This document shows positions 1 to 7,074 of a DNA stretch of 64,000 nt, piece after piece. Position numbers and translations under genes: made by a program. Positions within the stretch are counted from its first letter, which is position 1. Each line of letters starts with the position of its first letter. The stretch is taken from positions 62,001 to 126,000 of the forward strand of contig NZ_JAYMYY010000009.1 in NCBI RefSeq assembly GCF_039889165.1. The letters run 5' to 3'. This stretch comes from Pseudocitrobacter cyperus (GTDB lineage Bacteria > Pseudomonadota > Gammaproteobacteria > Enterobacterales > Enterobacteriaceae). A model generated the notes under the pieces. It had not been told where the DNA came from and made no database searches. It saw only the letters and a program-made list of their open reading frames with translations.

Positions 1-32
1 TTGCCGTTGATCCAATGGTTTATCTTTTTCAT
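1..32 (-). CDS. hpaE: HpaE, 5-carboxymethyl-2-hydroxymuconate semialdehyde dehydrogenase (first codons only)
   Basis: Only the first ten codons are in the window, on the minus strand, reading MKKINHWING. This matches the known N-terminus of HpaE, the NAD-dependent dehydrogenase of the homoprotocatechuate meta-cleavage pathway. Its ATG overlaps the hpaG stop codon in an ATGA arrangement, so the two genes are translationally coupled. The identification rests on the short match plus the hpaG-hpaE order known from E. coli C and W. Confidence 0.75.
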   Translation of the reverse strand, partial: MKKINHWING

Positions 33-1318
33 TTTGCAGTCTCCTCACTGACAATTCGGTTCACCAGGCGGCCCACGCCTTCTACTTCCACCACCACTTC
101 ATCACCGGGTACCACGTCAGATAACCCTTTCGGTGTGCCGGTGGCGATCATGTCGCCCGGATTGAGCGTCATAAATTCGCTCAGGTAAGCGATCAGGACG
201 GGCACACTGAAGATCAGATCGGCGGTCGTGCCCTGCTGGCGCAGCTCACCGTTAACGAAAGTGCGCAGGGTCAGGTTCTGTGGATCGGGAATGGCGTCTT
301 TCGGCACGATGGTCGAAAGCATTGGCGTCAGGCCGTCGCGGCTTTTTACCCGCAGGTTGGGGCGGTAGTAGTTTTCCAGATAGTCGCGGATGGCGTAGTC
401 ATTACACACGGTGTAGCCCGCCACATAATCCATGGCATCGGCTTCGCTGACGTTGCGCGCCTGCTTGCCGATCACCACCACCAGTTCCGCTTCGTAGTGC
501 ATGTACTCGATGTTGTTCGGGCGCACGGAGGTCTGGTTATCGCCGGTGAGCGTATTCGGTGCTTTCAGGAACACCAGCGGCTCTTCCGGCGGCTTAAATT
601 CCAGTTCGCTGGCGTGATCGGCGTAGTTCAGGCCAAGGGCAAGCAGCGTGCCGTGCGGGTGCGGCTGCGGTGGGAAGGTTTTGCGCGTGGTGATATCGCG
701 CTCGTCCACCACCGGGTTTTCCAGCGCCGGGAAGCCTTTTGCCAGAATGCGCACCTGGTCGCCTGGCTGGATTTCCGTGCGCGACTGCGGTGTGCCGATC
801 AGAATGGCATCGCCGGGGTTAAGGGTCGCAAATTCACTCAGCGCGCTCAGTAGCTGCGCGGCGCTGCGTTGCAGGTCTGAAGTGTTCCAGCTATCGGCTT
901 CACGGCCGTTGATTTCGGTAATGATTGTCAGGTTATCAACGTCTTTCAGCGCCACCGTTTCACCCAGCGGGCAGAAACCGTCGCGGCATTTGGCTTTGAT
1001 TGCCGGGCGGTAGAAGCTCTCTTCCGGCAGGCTAACCTCGTTGGCCAGCGCATAGCCCGCGATGTACTGCGCGGCGTCTTCTTCGCGCACTTTGCTTGCC
1101 GTTTTGCCGACAATCAGCGCCACGGTAGCGCCGCTTTGTACCGTTTCGCCCTGCGGGTAGGGAATGGCCTCGCCGTTACCGATGATCGTATTACGCGGTT
1201 TGATAAACCAGACGGCGGTTTTGGGTGCTGTTTTATAGGGCGCTTGCTGGAACGCGTGGTGCCAGGCGTCAATCTGGCTGCGATGGTTCAGGGCGACGGC
1301 GAAGACGGTGCCTTTCAT
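29..1318 (-). CDS. hpaG: HpaG, bifunctional 4-hydroxyphenylacetate degradation isomerase/decarboxylase
   Basis: A 429-residue protein of the fumarylacetoacetate hydrolase (FAH) fold family. It carries two homologous FAH-type halves, about residues 1-205 and 215-429, as in HpaG of E. coli C, which has the same length. The enzyme decarboxylates 5-oxo-pent-3-ene-1,2,5-tricarboxylate and isomerises the product in the cytoplasmic meta-cleavage route for homoprotocatechuate. The C-terminal half contains the conserved HYEAELVVVIGK metal-site region. It is the first gene of the leftward hpa operon, followed with a 4-bp overlap by hpaE. It diverges from hpaR across a 280-bp control region, so HpaR repression is expected. 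Confidence 0.95.
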   Translation of the reverse strand: MKGTVFAVALNHRSQIDAWHHAFQQAPYKTAPKTAVWFIKPRNTIIGNGEAIPYPQGETVQSGATVALIVGKTASKVREEDAAQYIAGYALANEVSLPEESFYRPAIKAKCRDGFCPLGETVALKDVDNLTIITEINGREADSWNTSDLQRSAAQLLSALSEFATLNPGDAILIGTPQSRTEIQPGDQVRILAKGFPALENPVVDERDITTRKTFPPQPHPHGTLLALGLNYADHASELEFKPPEEPLVFLKAPNTLTGDNQTSVRPNNIEYMHYEAELVVVIGKQARNVSEADAMDYVAGYTVCNDYAIRDYLENYYRPNLRVKSRDGLTPMLSTIVPKDAIPDPQNLTLRTFVNGELRQQGTTADLIFSVPVLIAYLSEFMTLNPGDMIATGTPKGLSDVVPGDEVVVEVEGVGRLVNRIVSEETAK

Positions 1319-1356
1319 TGACCTCTCCTCAGGGCTGATTCAGGTGAGTTTGGTTT

Positions 1357-1374
1357 TCATTAATATATTAATGA
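1357..1374. promoter_or_regulatory. 18-bp perfect palindrome, candidate HpaR operator
   Basis: The sequence TCATTAATATATTAATGA is a perfect inverted repeat about 40 bp upstream of the hpaG start, in the AT-rich hpaG-hpaR intergenic region. MarR-family repressors bind AT-rich palindromes of this size, and HpaR is known to repress the divergent hpa meta promoter. A weaker ATTAATGAT half site lies near 1565, just before hpaR. The palindrome is seen directly; the HpaR assignment is inferred. Confidence 0.6.
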
Positions 1375-1598
1375 TCTCTTTTATTCCTGATCGGGTCGCC
1401 TGGCAAGAATAAGTGAAATATTTGTGATGCAATTAACAATATATTTACACTTAATTTTATTTAATCTATTAAAATCAATTAATTAAAGTTTTTGTGAATT
1501 TTTGATAGACTGAAAAACACCGAAACCGGTTGCCGGGCAAAGTGAGATTTGCTAATTGTTTCGTTATTAATGATTTTTTCAGATTCAGGGGAGAGACG

Positions 1599-2045
1599 AT
1601 GCACGACTCTTTGACTATTGCACTGTTGCAGGCGCGCGAAGCGGCGATGAGCTACTTTCGCCCCATCATAAAACAGCATAATTTGACCGAGCAGCAGTGG
1701 CGCATCGTGCGTATTCTGGCGGAGAACCCGTCGATGGATTTTCACGATCTGGCGTTTCGCGCCTGTATTCTGCGCCCCAGTCTGACCGGGATTTTGACCC
1801 GTATGGAGCGCGACGGCCTGGTGCTGCGCTTAAAGCCGGTTAACGATCAGCGCAAACTGTTCGTATCGCTCACCAAAGAGGGGCAGGCGCTGTATCTGCG
1901 CGCTCAGGCGCAGGTGGAAGAGGCATATCGCCTGATTGAGAGTGAATTTACGCCGGAAAAAATGCAGCAGCTTACCGCGCTGTTAGGGGAGTTTATTGCG
2001 CTGGGAAGTTTGCGCCAGCACGAGAGCGCTGGCGACAAAGATTAG
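1599..2045 (+). CDS. hpaR: HpaR, MarR-family repressor of the homoprotocatechuate operon
   Basis: A 148-residue MarR-family winged-helix regulator matching HpaR of E. coli W/C (149 aa) along its length. The start is the ATG at 1599, preceded by AGGGGAGAG; an upstream in-frame ATG at 1530 has no ribosome site and would add an unconserved extension. The helix-turn-helix lies near residues 45-80 (DFHDLAFRACILRPSLTGIL). HpaR represses the hpa meta-cleavage genes and is relieved by pathway aromatics. It is transcribed divergently from hpaG, and its last codons overlap the stop of the convergent gene that follows by 4 bp. Confidence 0.93.
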   Translation: MHDSLTIALLQAREAAMSYFRPIIKQHNLTEQQWRIVRILAENPSMDFHDLAFRACILRPSLTGILTRMERDGLVLRLKPVNDQRKLFVSLTKEGQALYLRAQAQVEEAYRLIESEFTPEKMQQLTALLGEFIALGSLRQHESAGDKD

Positions 2046-2521
2046 CTCGCGCACAGGAGCAGCGGCGAGTAGAAATTACCAATAATGATGGCATGTTCTG
2101 GTGTGCGCTGGATGCTCAATAAACGCTTTTGTCCAAGTAAAATGCCAGCCGTATAGGCTTCGAACAGTTTATCGGGTACACGATCGTGGCTGAAGCGTTC
2201 GACGCTTTTTATGCTAATTTCATACAGACTATCGTGCAGATTACGCCAGTTGAAGTTCTCCTGTCGGGAAACAGGATGTACCATTTGCCCCTCGGTCAGC
2301 TTGCCGTTCATGGTGAAATAGCCGCTACCATCAGGATTGAAGTGCATCACGACTGCCCCGTCAAAATCGAACGGGTTATTATCGCGACTTTCGTTAAAAT
2401 TGAGCTGCCCCTGGCAGTGAAACGCTAACGGCTCAGGTTTGTTAAGCCACCAGATTGTCGCGGCAATCAACGCAGTGTTGACGATAACAAAGAAAATTAT
2501 CATAAGGGTACGGGACTTCAT
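2042..2521 (-). CDS. FidL-like single-pass membrane protein
   Basis: A 159-residue protein with one N-terminal membrane segment (about residues 7-25) followed by a soluble, probably periplasmic domain. The pattern resembles the FidL-like family, such as Salmonella FidL beside MarT and E. coli YqeJ beside YqeI. In those loci it is always next to a CadC-type membrane regulator, as here, with 3 bp between the genes. The function is unknown; the context suggests a partner or sensor for the regulator. The family call is from pattern memory and moderately sure. Confidence 0.6.
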   Translation of the reverse strand: MKSRTLMIIFFVIVNTALIAATIWWLNKPEPLAFHCQGQLNFNESRDNNPFDFDGAVVMHFNPDGSGYFTMNGKLTEGQMVHPVSRQENFNWRNLHDSLYEISIKSVERFSHDRVPDKLFEAYTAGILLGQKRLLSIQRTPEHAIIIGNFYSPLLLCAS

Positions 2522-2524
2522 CTG

Positions 2525-3271
2525 TCACCACTCATAAAAGTAATTGGTGCTACAGGTACTGGTTTTTTGGCTTGAGCGCGAGCATTGGGAAAGCACCAGT
2601 CGGCCTTTATCTCCATAAAACAGCGTGTTCTGAATATGAACGTAAAATACAGAGTTCTCCAGGCAGGATAACTTGCTGCTTTCTTTGATTTGACGGGTGA
2701 AGGCAATCGCCTGCTTTTGAAAAACATCAGCGATCGGTGTGAAGGTATAAACCGGGCAACCGTCAATCTGGGTCAGTAGATAGCGCCCCGTTACCAGCGG
2801 CGATTGTTTTTGCGAGATATAACTACCGCAAATAGCGGCGACGATCAGGGTGGCAATCCATAACCAGACAGCTAAGGTTGGACGAGCACGTGGCTTCGAC
2901 ACCGGCGCGGAGGGCGCGGGCGAGCTTTCAGATGTTAGCGGTTGTACACTTATTTCTGCATTCAACATAAAGCCAGTTTTCGGTACGGTGATAATAAACG
3001 TGGTCTCCGGCACCATACTGTCCAGCAGTTTGCGCAGAATACTAATGTACTGATTCAGTGAATTATTTGAACCATTGAGCCCGCGTTCATCCCATACTTC
3101 CTGCAAAAATTTCTCTCGATCCACCACCATGCCGTGATGGACAATTAAAAGGCTGAAGATTTGGTTAGCAGTACTGGTCAGTATCTGGCTCTCTTCACTT
3201 TCCTCATCCTTCAGGGAAAGCGATCCATCTTCGTTATCATAGACAAGCGTGTCTGCGAGCAGATATTTCAT
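2525..3271 (-). CDS. CadC/ToxR-like transmembrane transcriptional regulator
   Basis: A 248-residue one-component regulator. Residues 1-105 look like an OmpR-type winged helix (NSLNQYISILRKLLD recognition region, then a PKTGF wing). A proline/serine-rich linker follows, then one membrane segment near 133-150, then a periplasmic domain with several cysteines. This is the CadC/ToxR/MarT/YqeI architecture, where a DNA-binding domain stays tethered to the inner membrane and responds to periplasmic cues. It sits upstream of the FidL-like gene in the same orientation. The target is not evident from the sequence; the neighbouring LuxR gene is a candidate co-regulator. Confidence 0.75.
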   Translation of the reverse strand: MKYLLADTLVYDNEDGSLSLKDEESEESQILTSTANQIFSLLIVHHGMVVDREKFLQEVWDERGLNGSNNSLNQYISILRKLLDSMVPETTFIITVPKTGFMLNAEISVQPLTSESSPAPSAPVSKPRARPTLAVWLWIATLIVAAICGSYISQKQSPLVTGRYLLTQIDGCPVYTFTPIADVFQKQAIAFTRQIKESSKLSCLENSVFYVHIQNTLFYGDKGRLVLSQCSRSSQKTSTCSTNYFYEW

Positions 3272-3384
3272 GGGCGGTAAAAGCGTCCGGAATCAATGGT
3301 GCCAAAGGCGAATTTTTATATTAGCTGAAATTATAGGATATTACGTTACCTATAACATTGATCCCGGTAATGCTCATCACGCGC

Positions 3385-3945
3385 TCAACTATAGAGGGCT
3401 TGTCTTTCCATCAAATTCATTTTGCGGTTGAACTCGACCAGCGTATCGCAGTGGAATTTATCCATCGCGTTGCGTTTATGGGTATAGATCGTTTTCGGTG
3501 ATTTATTGAGAATTTGCGCGATACGCACCAGCGTGAAACCCTGGCGAATCAGCGAACAGACGCGCGCTTCAGAGCGGGTAAGTTGCTTATCGCGACGACG
3601 GCGACTGAAGGTCGGGTTTTGCAGTTGCTCCTGCAATTCGCCCAGTTTCTGACGGTCAGAGAGGATGTTTACCCGGTCATCCGGCAGCATGACGCTCAGG
3701 GTGTCCACCTGTTCACTTTCTGTAAATACCAGCCATTTTTGCGCAACCGGCGTGGCGTAAATCTCCTGACAGAGTAAAGATTGCTGGCTGTCGGCGTTCT
3801 CTTTGATCCACTGAACATCCACCATTGATTTTGCCTGCTGACGCACGAGATTTTTCACACCCAGCCAGAAGAAGTAATTGTTGCTCAGAACCCGAACCTG
3901 ATAGCGGGGTTCTGCCAGAGTTAATGCGTTCATTGTCTTTTTCAC
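3385..3945 (-). CDS. LuxR-type helix-turn-helix transcriptional regulator
   Basis: Up to 186 residues, with a C-terminal LuxR/GerE helix-turn-helix at about 120-178 (LTRSEARVCSLIRQGF, then a recognition helix with SPKTIYTHKRNAMDKF). The N-terminal part has no recognisable phospho-receiver aspartate pattern. The open frame begins with GTG at 3945; an internal ATG at 3933 would give 182 residues and is equally plausible. Architecture resembles the YjjQ/BglJ/YqeH regulators of enteric bacteria, which work with H-NS or RcsB. It lies 113 bp upstream of the CadC-like gene in the same direction and may be co-transcribed with it. Confidence 0.75.
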   Translation of the reverse strand: MKKTMNALTLAEPRYQVRVLSNNYFFWLGVKNLVRQQAKSMVDVQWIKENADSQQSLLCQEIYATPVAQKWLVFTESEQVDTLSVMLPDDRVNILSDRQKLGELQEQLQNPTFSRRRRDKQLTRSEARVCSLIRQGFTLVRIAQILNKSPKTIYTHKRNAMDKFHCDTLVEFNRKMNLMERQALYS

Positions 3946-4212
3946 ACCAGTTCTGGCCCGCGAAAATATTTTCGCTGGCCCGGAGAAGAATGAGAAAAAG
4001 CCTACATGGAGAGTGCCAATTAAAGATATTTATAAATACATTTAGCATTTATATGGTGGTTTATTTTAATTTATAAGCCAGTTATATGTTTTTTATCTGT
4101 TGACTGATTGAGTTCGTTTTATTGTTGTTAATTGGATATTAATATACGGTTAACTCAACCCTACAGTCCCCGATCAACGCTATCGGAGATGAAAAACATA
4201 AAGGAACCTTTC

Positions 4213-5223
4213 ATGGAAACAGTAAACCTCTCTCTGGCGGAGGCTTACGCGCTGGCGCACCACGTACTCAGCAGCAACGGCTTCAGTGAAGCGCATGCCG
4301 CGGCGATTGCGAAAAACGTCACCGCAGGGGAGCGCGATGGCTGCGCCTCACACGGGCTGTGGCGATTGCTGGGGATTGTCGAGACGCTGCGCAAGGGGAA
4401 GGTTGCCGCGGATGCGGTACCGACGGTGACTTCTCAGGCTCCGGCTATCGTCAAAGCCGACGCGAAGGGCGCGTATTCACTGCTGGCGTTTGAACAGGCG
4501 CTACCGCTGCTGATTGAGAAAACTCGCCAGTGCGGTATCGCGGCGCTGGCGATTAACCACTGCGTTCACTTTTCAGCATTATTTGCCGACGTTGAACCGC
4601 TTACCGATGCCGGGCTGGTCGCGCTGGCCACGACCCCAAGCCATGCCTGGGTTGCGCCCGCGGGCGGTACGCAGCCGCTTTTTGGCACCAATCCCATCGC
4701 ATTTGGCTGGCCGCGGGGTGACAAACATCCCTTTATTTTCGATATGGCAACCAGCGCGGCGGCGCGCGGGGAGATTCAGCTTCATCATCGTGCCGGAAAA
4801 GCTATTCCTGAAGGCTGGGGTATCGACAGTGAGGGGAATGCGACAACAGATCCGCAGGCGGTGCTTGATGGCGCAATGCTGACCTTCGGCGGGCATAAAG
4901 GGTCGGCGCTGGCGGCAATGGTGGAACTGCTCGCCGGGCCGCTGATTGGGGATATGACCAGCAGGGAATCGCTGGCCTGGGATGACGGGGCCGGTGGGCT
5001 GCCGTATGGTGGAGAGCTGATTCTGGCGCTCGACCCGGCGCGTTTTTTAGGTGAGGACGCTGACGCGCATCTGGCACGGGCGGAAACCCTGTTCAGCGGC
5101 ATGCAGTCGCAGGGGGCGCGATTGCCTGGCGAGCGTCGCTATTTGTCGCGGCTCGCGAGTCAAGAGCAGGGCGTGACGATAACACAATCGCTCTATGACG
5201 ATATTCGTGCGTTAAGCGCCTGA
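4213..5223 (+). CDS. Ldh_2-family NAD(P)H oxidoreductase, DpkA-like ketimine reductase
   Basis: A 336-residue member of the malate/L-lactate dehydrogenase (Ldh_2) family. Stretches such as PLFGTNPIAFG, FDMATSAAARG, GHKGSALA and LPGERRYL match the subgroup containing Pseudomonas DpkA, the delta1-piperideine-2-carboxylate/delta1-pyrroline-2-carboxylate reductase that makes L-pipecolate or L-proline. The ATG at 4213 is chosen because AAGGAA precedes it; an upstream in-frame ATG at 4132 lacks a site and adds unconserved residues. The gene stands alone before tsr, and its stop codon lies inside a REP-like repeat. The specific substrate is inferred; a general 2-oxoacid or ureidoglycolate-type dehydrogenase is the alternative. 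Confidence 0.7.
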   Translation: METVNLSLAEAYALAHHVLSSNGFSEAHAAAIAKNVTAGERDGCASHGLWRLLGIVETLRKGKVAADAVPTVTSQAPAIVKADAKGAYSLLAFEQALPLLIEKTRQCGIAALAINHCVHFSALFADVEPLTDAGLVALATTPSHAWVAPAGGTQPLFGTNPIAFGWPRGDKHPFIFDMATSAAARGEIQLHHRAGKAIPEGWGIDSEGNATTDPQAVLDGAMLTFGGHKGSALAAMVELLAGPLIGDMTSRESLAWDDGAGGLPYGGELILALDPARFLGEDADAHLARAETLFSGMQSQGARLPGERRYLSRLASQEQGVTITQSLYDDIRALSA

Positions 5224-5283
5224 TGGCGCAGCGCTTATCAGGCCTGCAAATGGACATCGCACACCATCTGTAGGCCGGGCAAC
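5219..5283. repeat. REP-like palindromic element
   Basis: The segment begins GCCTGATGGCGCAGCGCTTA and continues with TCAGGCCTGC, the classic enteric REP arrangement. A second inverted half (TGTAGGCCGGGCAA) follows at 5270. The first copy overlaps the stop codon of the upstream gene and separates it from tsr. Confidence 0.7.
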
Positions 5284-5347
5284 ACCTTTTCTTAAAGTTT
5301 TCTCTTTTTTGGCCGAAAACCGTAATTCGCCAGGAGGAAGAGAAAGC

Positions 5348-7009
5348 ATGTTAAATCGTATAAAAATCGTTACCAGCTTAGTGCTGGTATTGGTGTTATT
5401 TGGACTATTACAACTTACATCGGGCGGTCTGTTCTTTAACGCGCTCAAAAACGATAAGGAAAACTTCACCGTTCTGCAAACCGTTCGCCAGCAGCAGTCT
5501 GGACTCAACGGGAGCTGGGTTGCTCTGCTGCAAACCCGTAATACCCTGAACCGCGCCGGGATCCGCTACATGATGGATCAGAACAATATCGGCAGCGGCG
5601 CAACGGTTGCGGAGTTGATGCAGGTAGCGCAGAAATCACTGACTGATGCGGAAAAACGCTGGGCAGAGTACGAAGCGATGCCGCGCGACCCACGTCAAAG
5701 CGAGTCTGCTTCTCTTGAAATCAAACGTAATTACGCTATCTACCACGGTGCGCTGGCGGAGCTGATTCAGCTATTGGGCGCGGGGAAAATCAATGCCTTC
5801 TTCGACCAACCCACTCAGGGCTATCAGGATCGCTTTGAGCAGGCCTATGTGGATTATCTGCAACAGAACGATCGTTTATACGACCTGGCCGTGGCTGATA
5901 ACAACCGCTCTTATGACCAGGCGATGTGGATCCTGGCGGGGGTGATGATTGCCGTGTTGCTGGCTATTGCGATTGTCTGGTTTGGCATTCGTAAGACGCT
6001 GATCCTGCCGTTGCAGAGCCTGATCGAGAGTATTCGCCATATTGCCGGGGGCGATCTTGTCCGCCGTATCGAAGTAGACGGGCGCAACGAGATGGGGCAA
6101 CTGGCCAGCACGCTGCGTCATATGCAGGGGGAACTGGCGCGAACCGTGGGGGAAGTGCGTAACGGCGCGGATGCTATCTACAGCGGCGCGAGCGAGATTG
6201 CGATGGGCAATAACGACCTCTCTTCACGTACTGAGCAGCAGGCCGCTTCGCTGGAAGAGACAGCCGCCAGTATGGAAGAGCTGACTGCCACCGTGAAGCA
6301 GAACGCCGAGAACGCACGTCAGGCGAGCAACCTGGCGCTCAGCGCCTCGGAAACGGCGCAGAAGGGCGGAAAAGTGGTGGATAATGTGGTGCAAACGATG
6401 CGCGATATTACCGCCAGTTCGCAGAAAATTGCCGATATTATTAGCGTTATCGACGGTATTGCCTTCCAGACTAACATCCTGGCGCTGAACGCCGCGGTTG
6501 AAGCCGCACGTGCCGGTGAACAGGGGCGTGGTTTTGCGGTCGTGGCAGGCGAAGTGCGTAACCTGGCCCAGCGTAGTGCGCAGGCGGCGCGTGAGATTAA
6601 GAGCCTGATTGAAGACTCTGTGAGCCGGGTTGACCTGGGGTCGACGCTGGTCGAAAGCGCCGGGGAAACCATGGATGAGATCGTTAATGCGGTAACTCGC
6701 GTGACGGACATTATGGGGGAAATTGCCTCGGCGTCAGATGAGCAGAGCCGCGGTATCGATCAGGTGGGGCTGGCGGTTTCAGAAATGGATCGCGTCACGC
6801 AGCAGAATGCCTCGCTGGTGGAAGAGTCCGCAGCAGCGGCGGCGGCGCTGGAAGAGCAGGCCAGCCGCCTGACCCAGGCGGTTGCCGTGTTCCATATTCA
6901 GCAGGAAAAAGCGCTGAAAGAGAAAGCGGAAGAGCGCGTGGTGGCCACGGCGCCCGCGGCGCGCAAAGCTGTGGCAACGGATGCAGGGGATAACTGGGAG
7001 ACGTTTTGA
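5348..7009 (+). CDS. tsr: Tsr, serine chemoreceptor (methyl-accepting chemotaxis protein I)
   Basis: A 553-residue inner-membrane chemoreceptor. Membrane segments lie near residues 7-28 and 190-212 and bracket a periplasmic ligand domain with the AGIRYMMDQNN region that holds the serine-binding arginine. HAMP and the long methyl-accepting coiled coil follow, with a hairpin tip around FQTNILALNAAVEAARAGEQ. The protein ends in NWETF, the CheR/CheB-binding pentapeptide of high-abundance receptors. The ATG at 5348 follows AGGAGGAAG and is preferred over the upstream frame start at 5309. In E. coli strains with hpa genes the cluster also lies beside tsr. Confidence 0.93.
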   Translation: MLNRIKIVTSLVLVLVLFGLLQLTSGGLFFNALKNDKENFTVLQTVRQQQSGLNGSWVALLQTRNTLNRAGIRYMMDQNNIGSGATVAELMQVAQKSLTDAEKRWAEYEAMPRDPRQSESASLEIKRNYAIYHGALAELIQLLGAGKINAFFDQPTQGYQDRFEQAYVDYLQQNDRLYDLAVADNNRSYDQAMWILAGVMIAVLLAIAIVWFGIRKTLILPLQSLIESIRHIAGGDLVRRIEVDGRNEMGQLASTLRHMQGELARTVGEVRNGADAIYSGASEIAMGNNDLSSRTEQQAASLEETAASMEELTATVKQNAENARQASNLALSASETAQKGGKVVDNVVQTMRDITASSQKIADIISVIDGIAFQTNILALNAAVEAARAGEQGRGFAVVAGEVRNLAQRSAQAAREIKSLIEDSVSRVDLGSTLVESAGETMDEIVNAVTRVTDIMGEIASASDEQSRGIDQVGLAVSEMDRVTQQNASLVEESAAAAAALEEQASRLTQAVAVFHIQQEKALKEKAEERVVATAPAARKAVATDAGDNWETF

Positions 7010-7012
7010 GGG

Positions 7013-7070
7013 CCCTCACCCTAACCCTCTCCCACGGGGGAGAGGGAACCGATGGTGCCAGTGGTGAGGG
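7013..7070. repeat. CCCTCACCC/CCCTCTCCC palindromic repeat, copy 1
   Basis: The element holds CCCTCACCC, then CCCTCTCCC and GGGAGAGGG arms separated by 4 bp, and a closing GGTGAGGGG. It lies between the convergent tsr and opgB genes, where it may end transcription. Related copies lie at 35151, 42766 (an inverted pair) and 48005. Confidence 0.75.
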
Positions 7071-7074
7071 GCTC

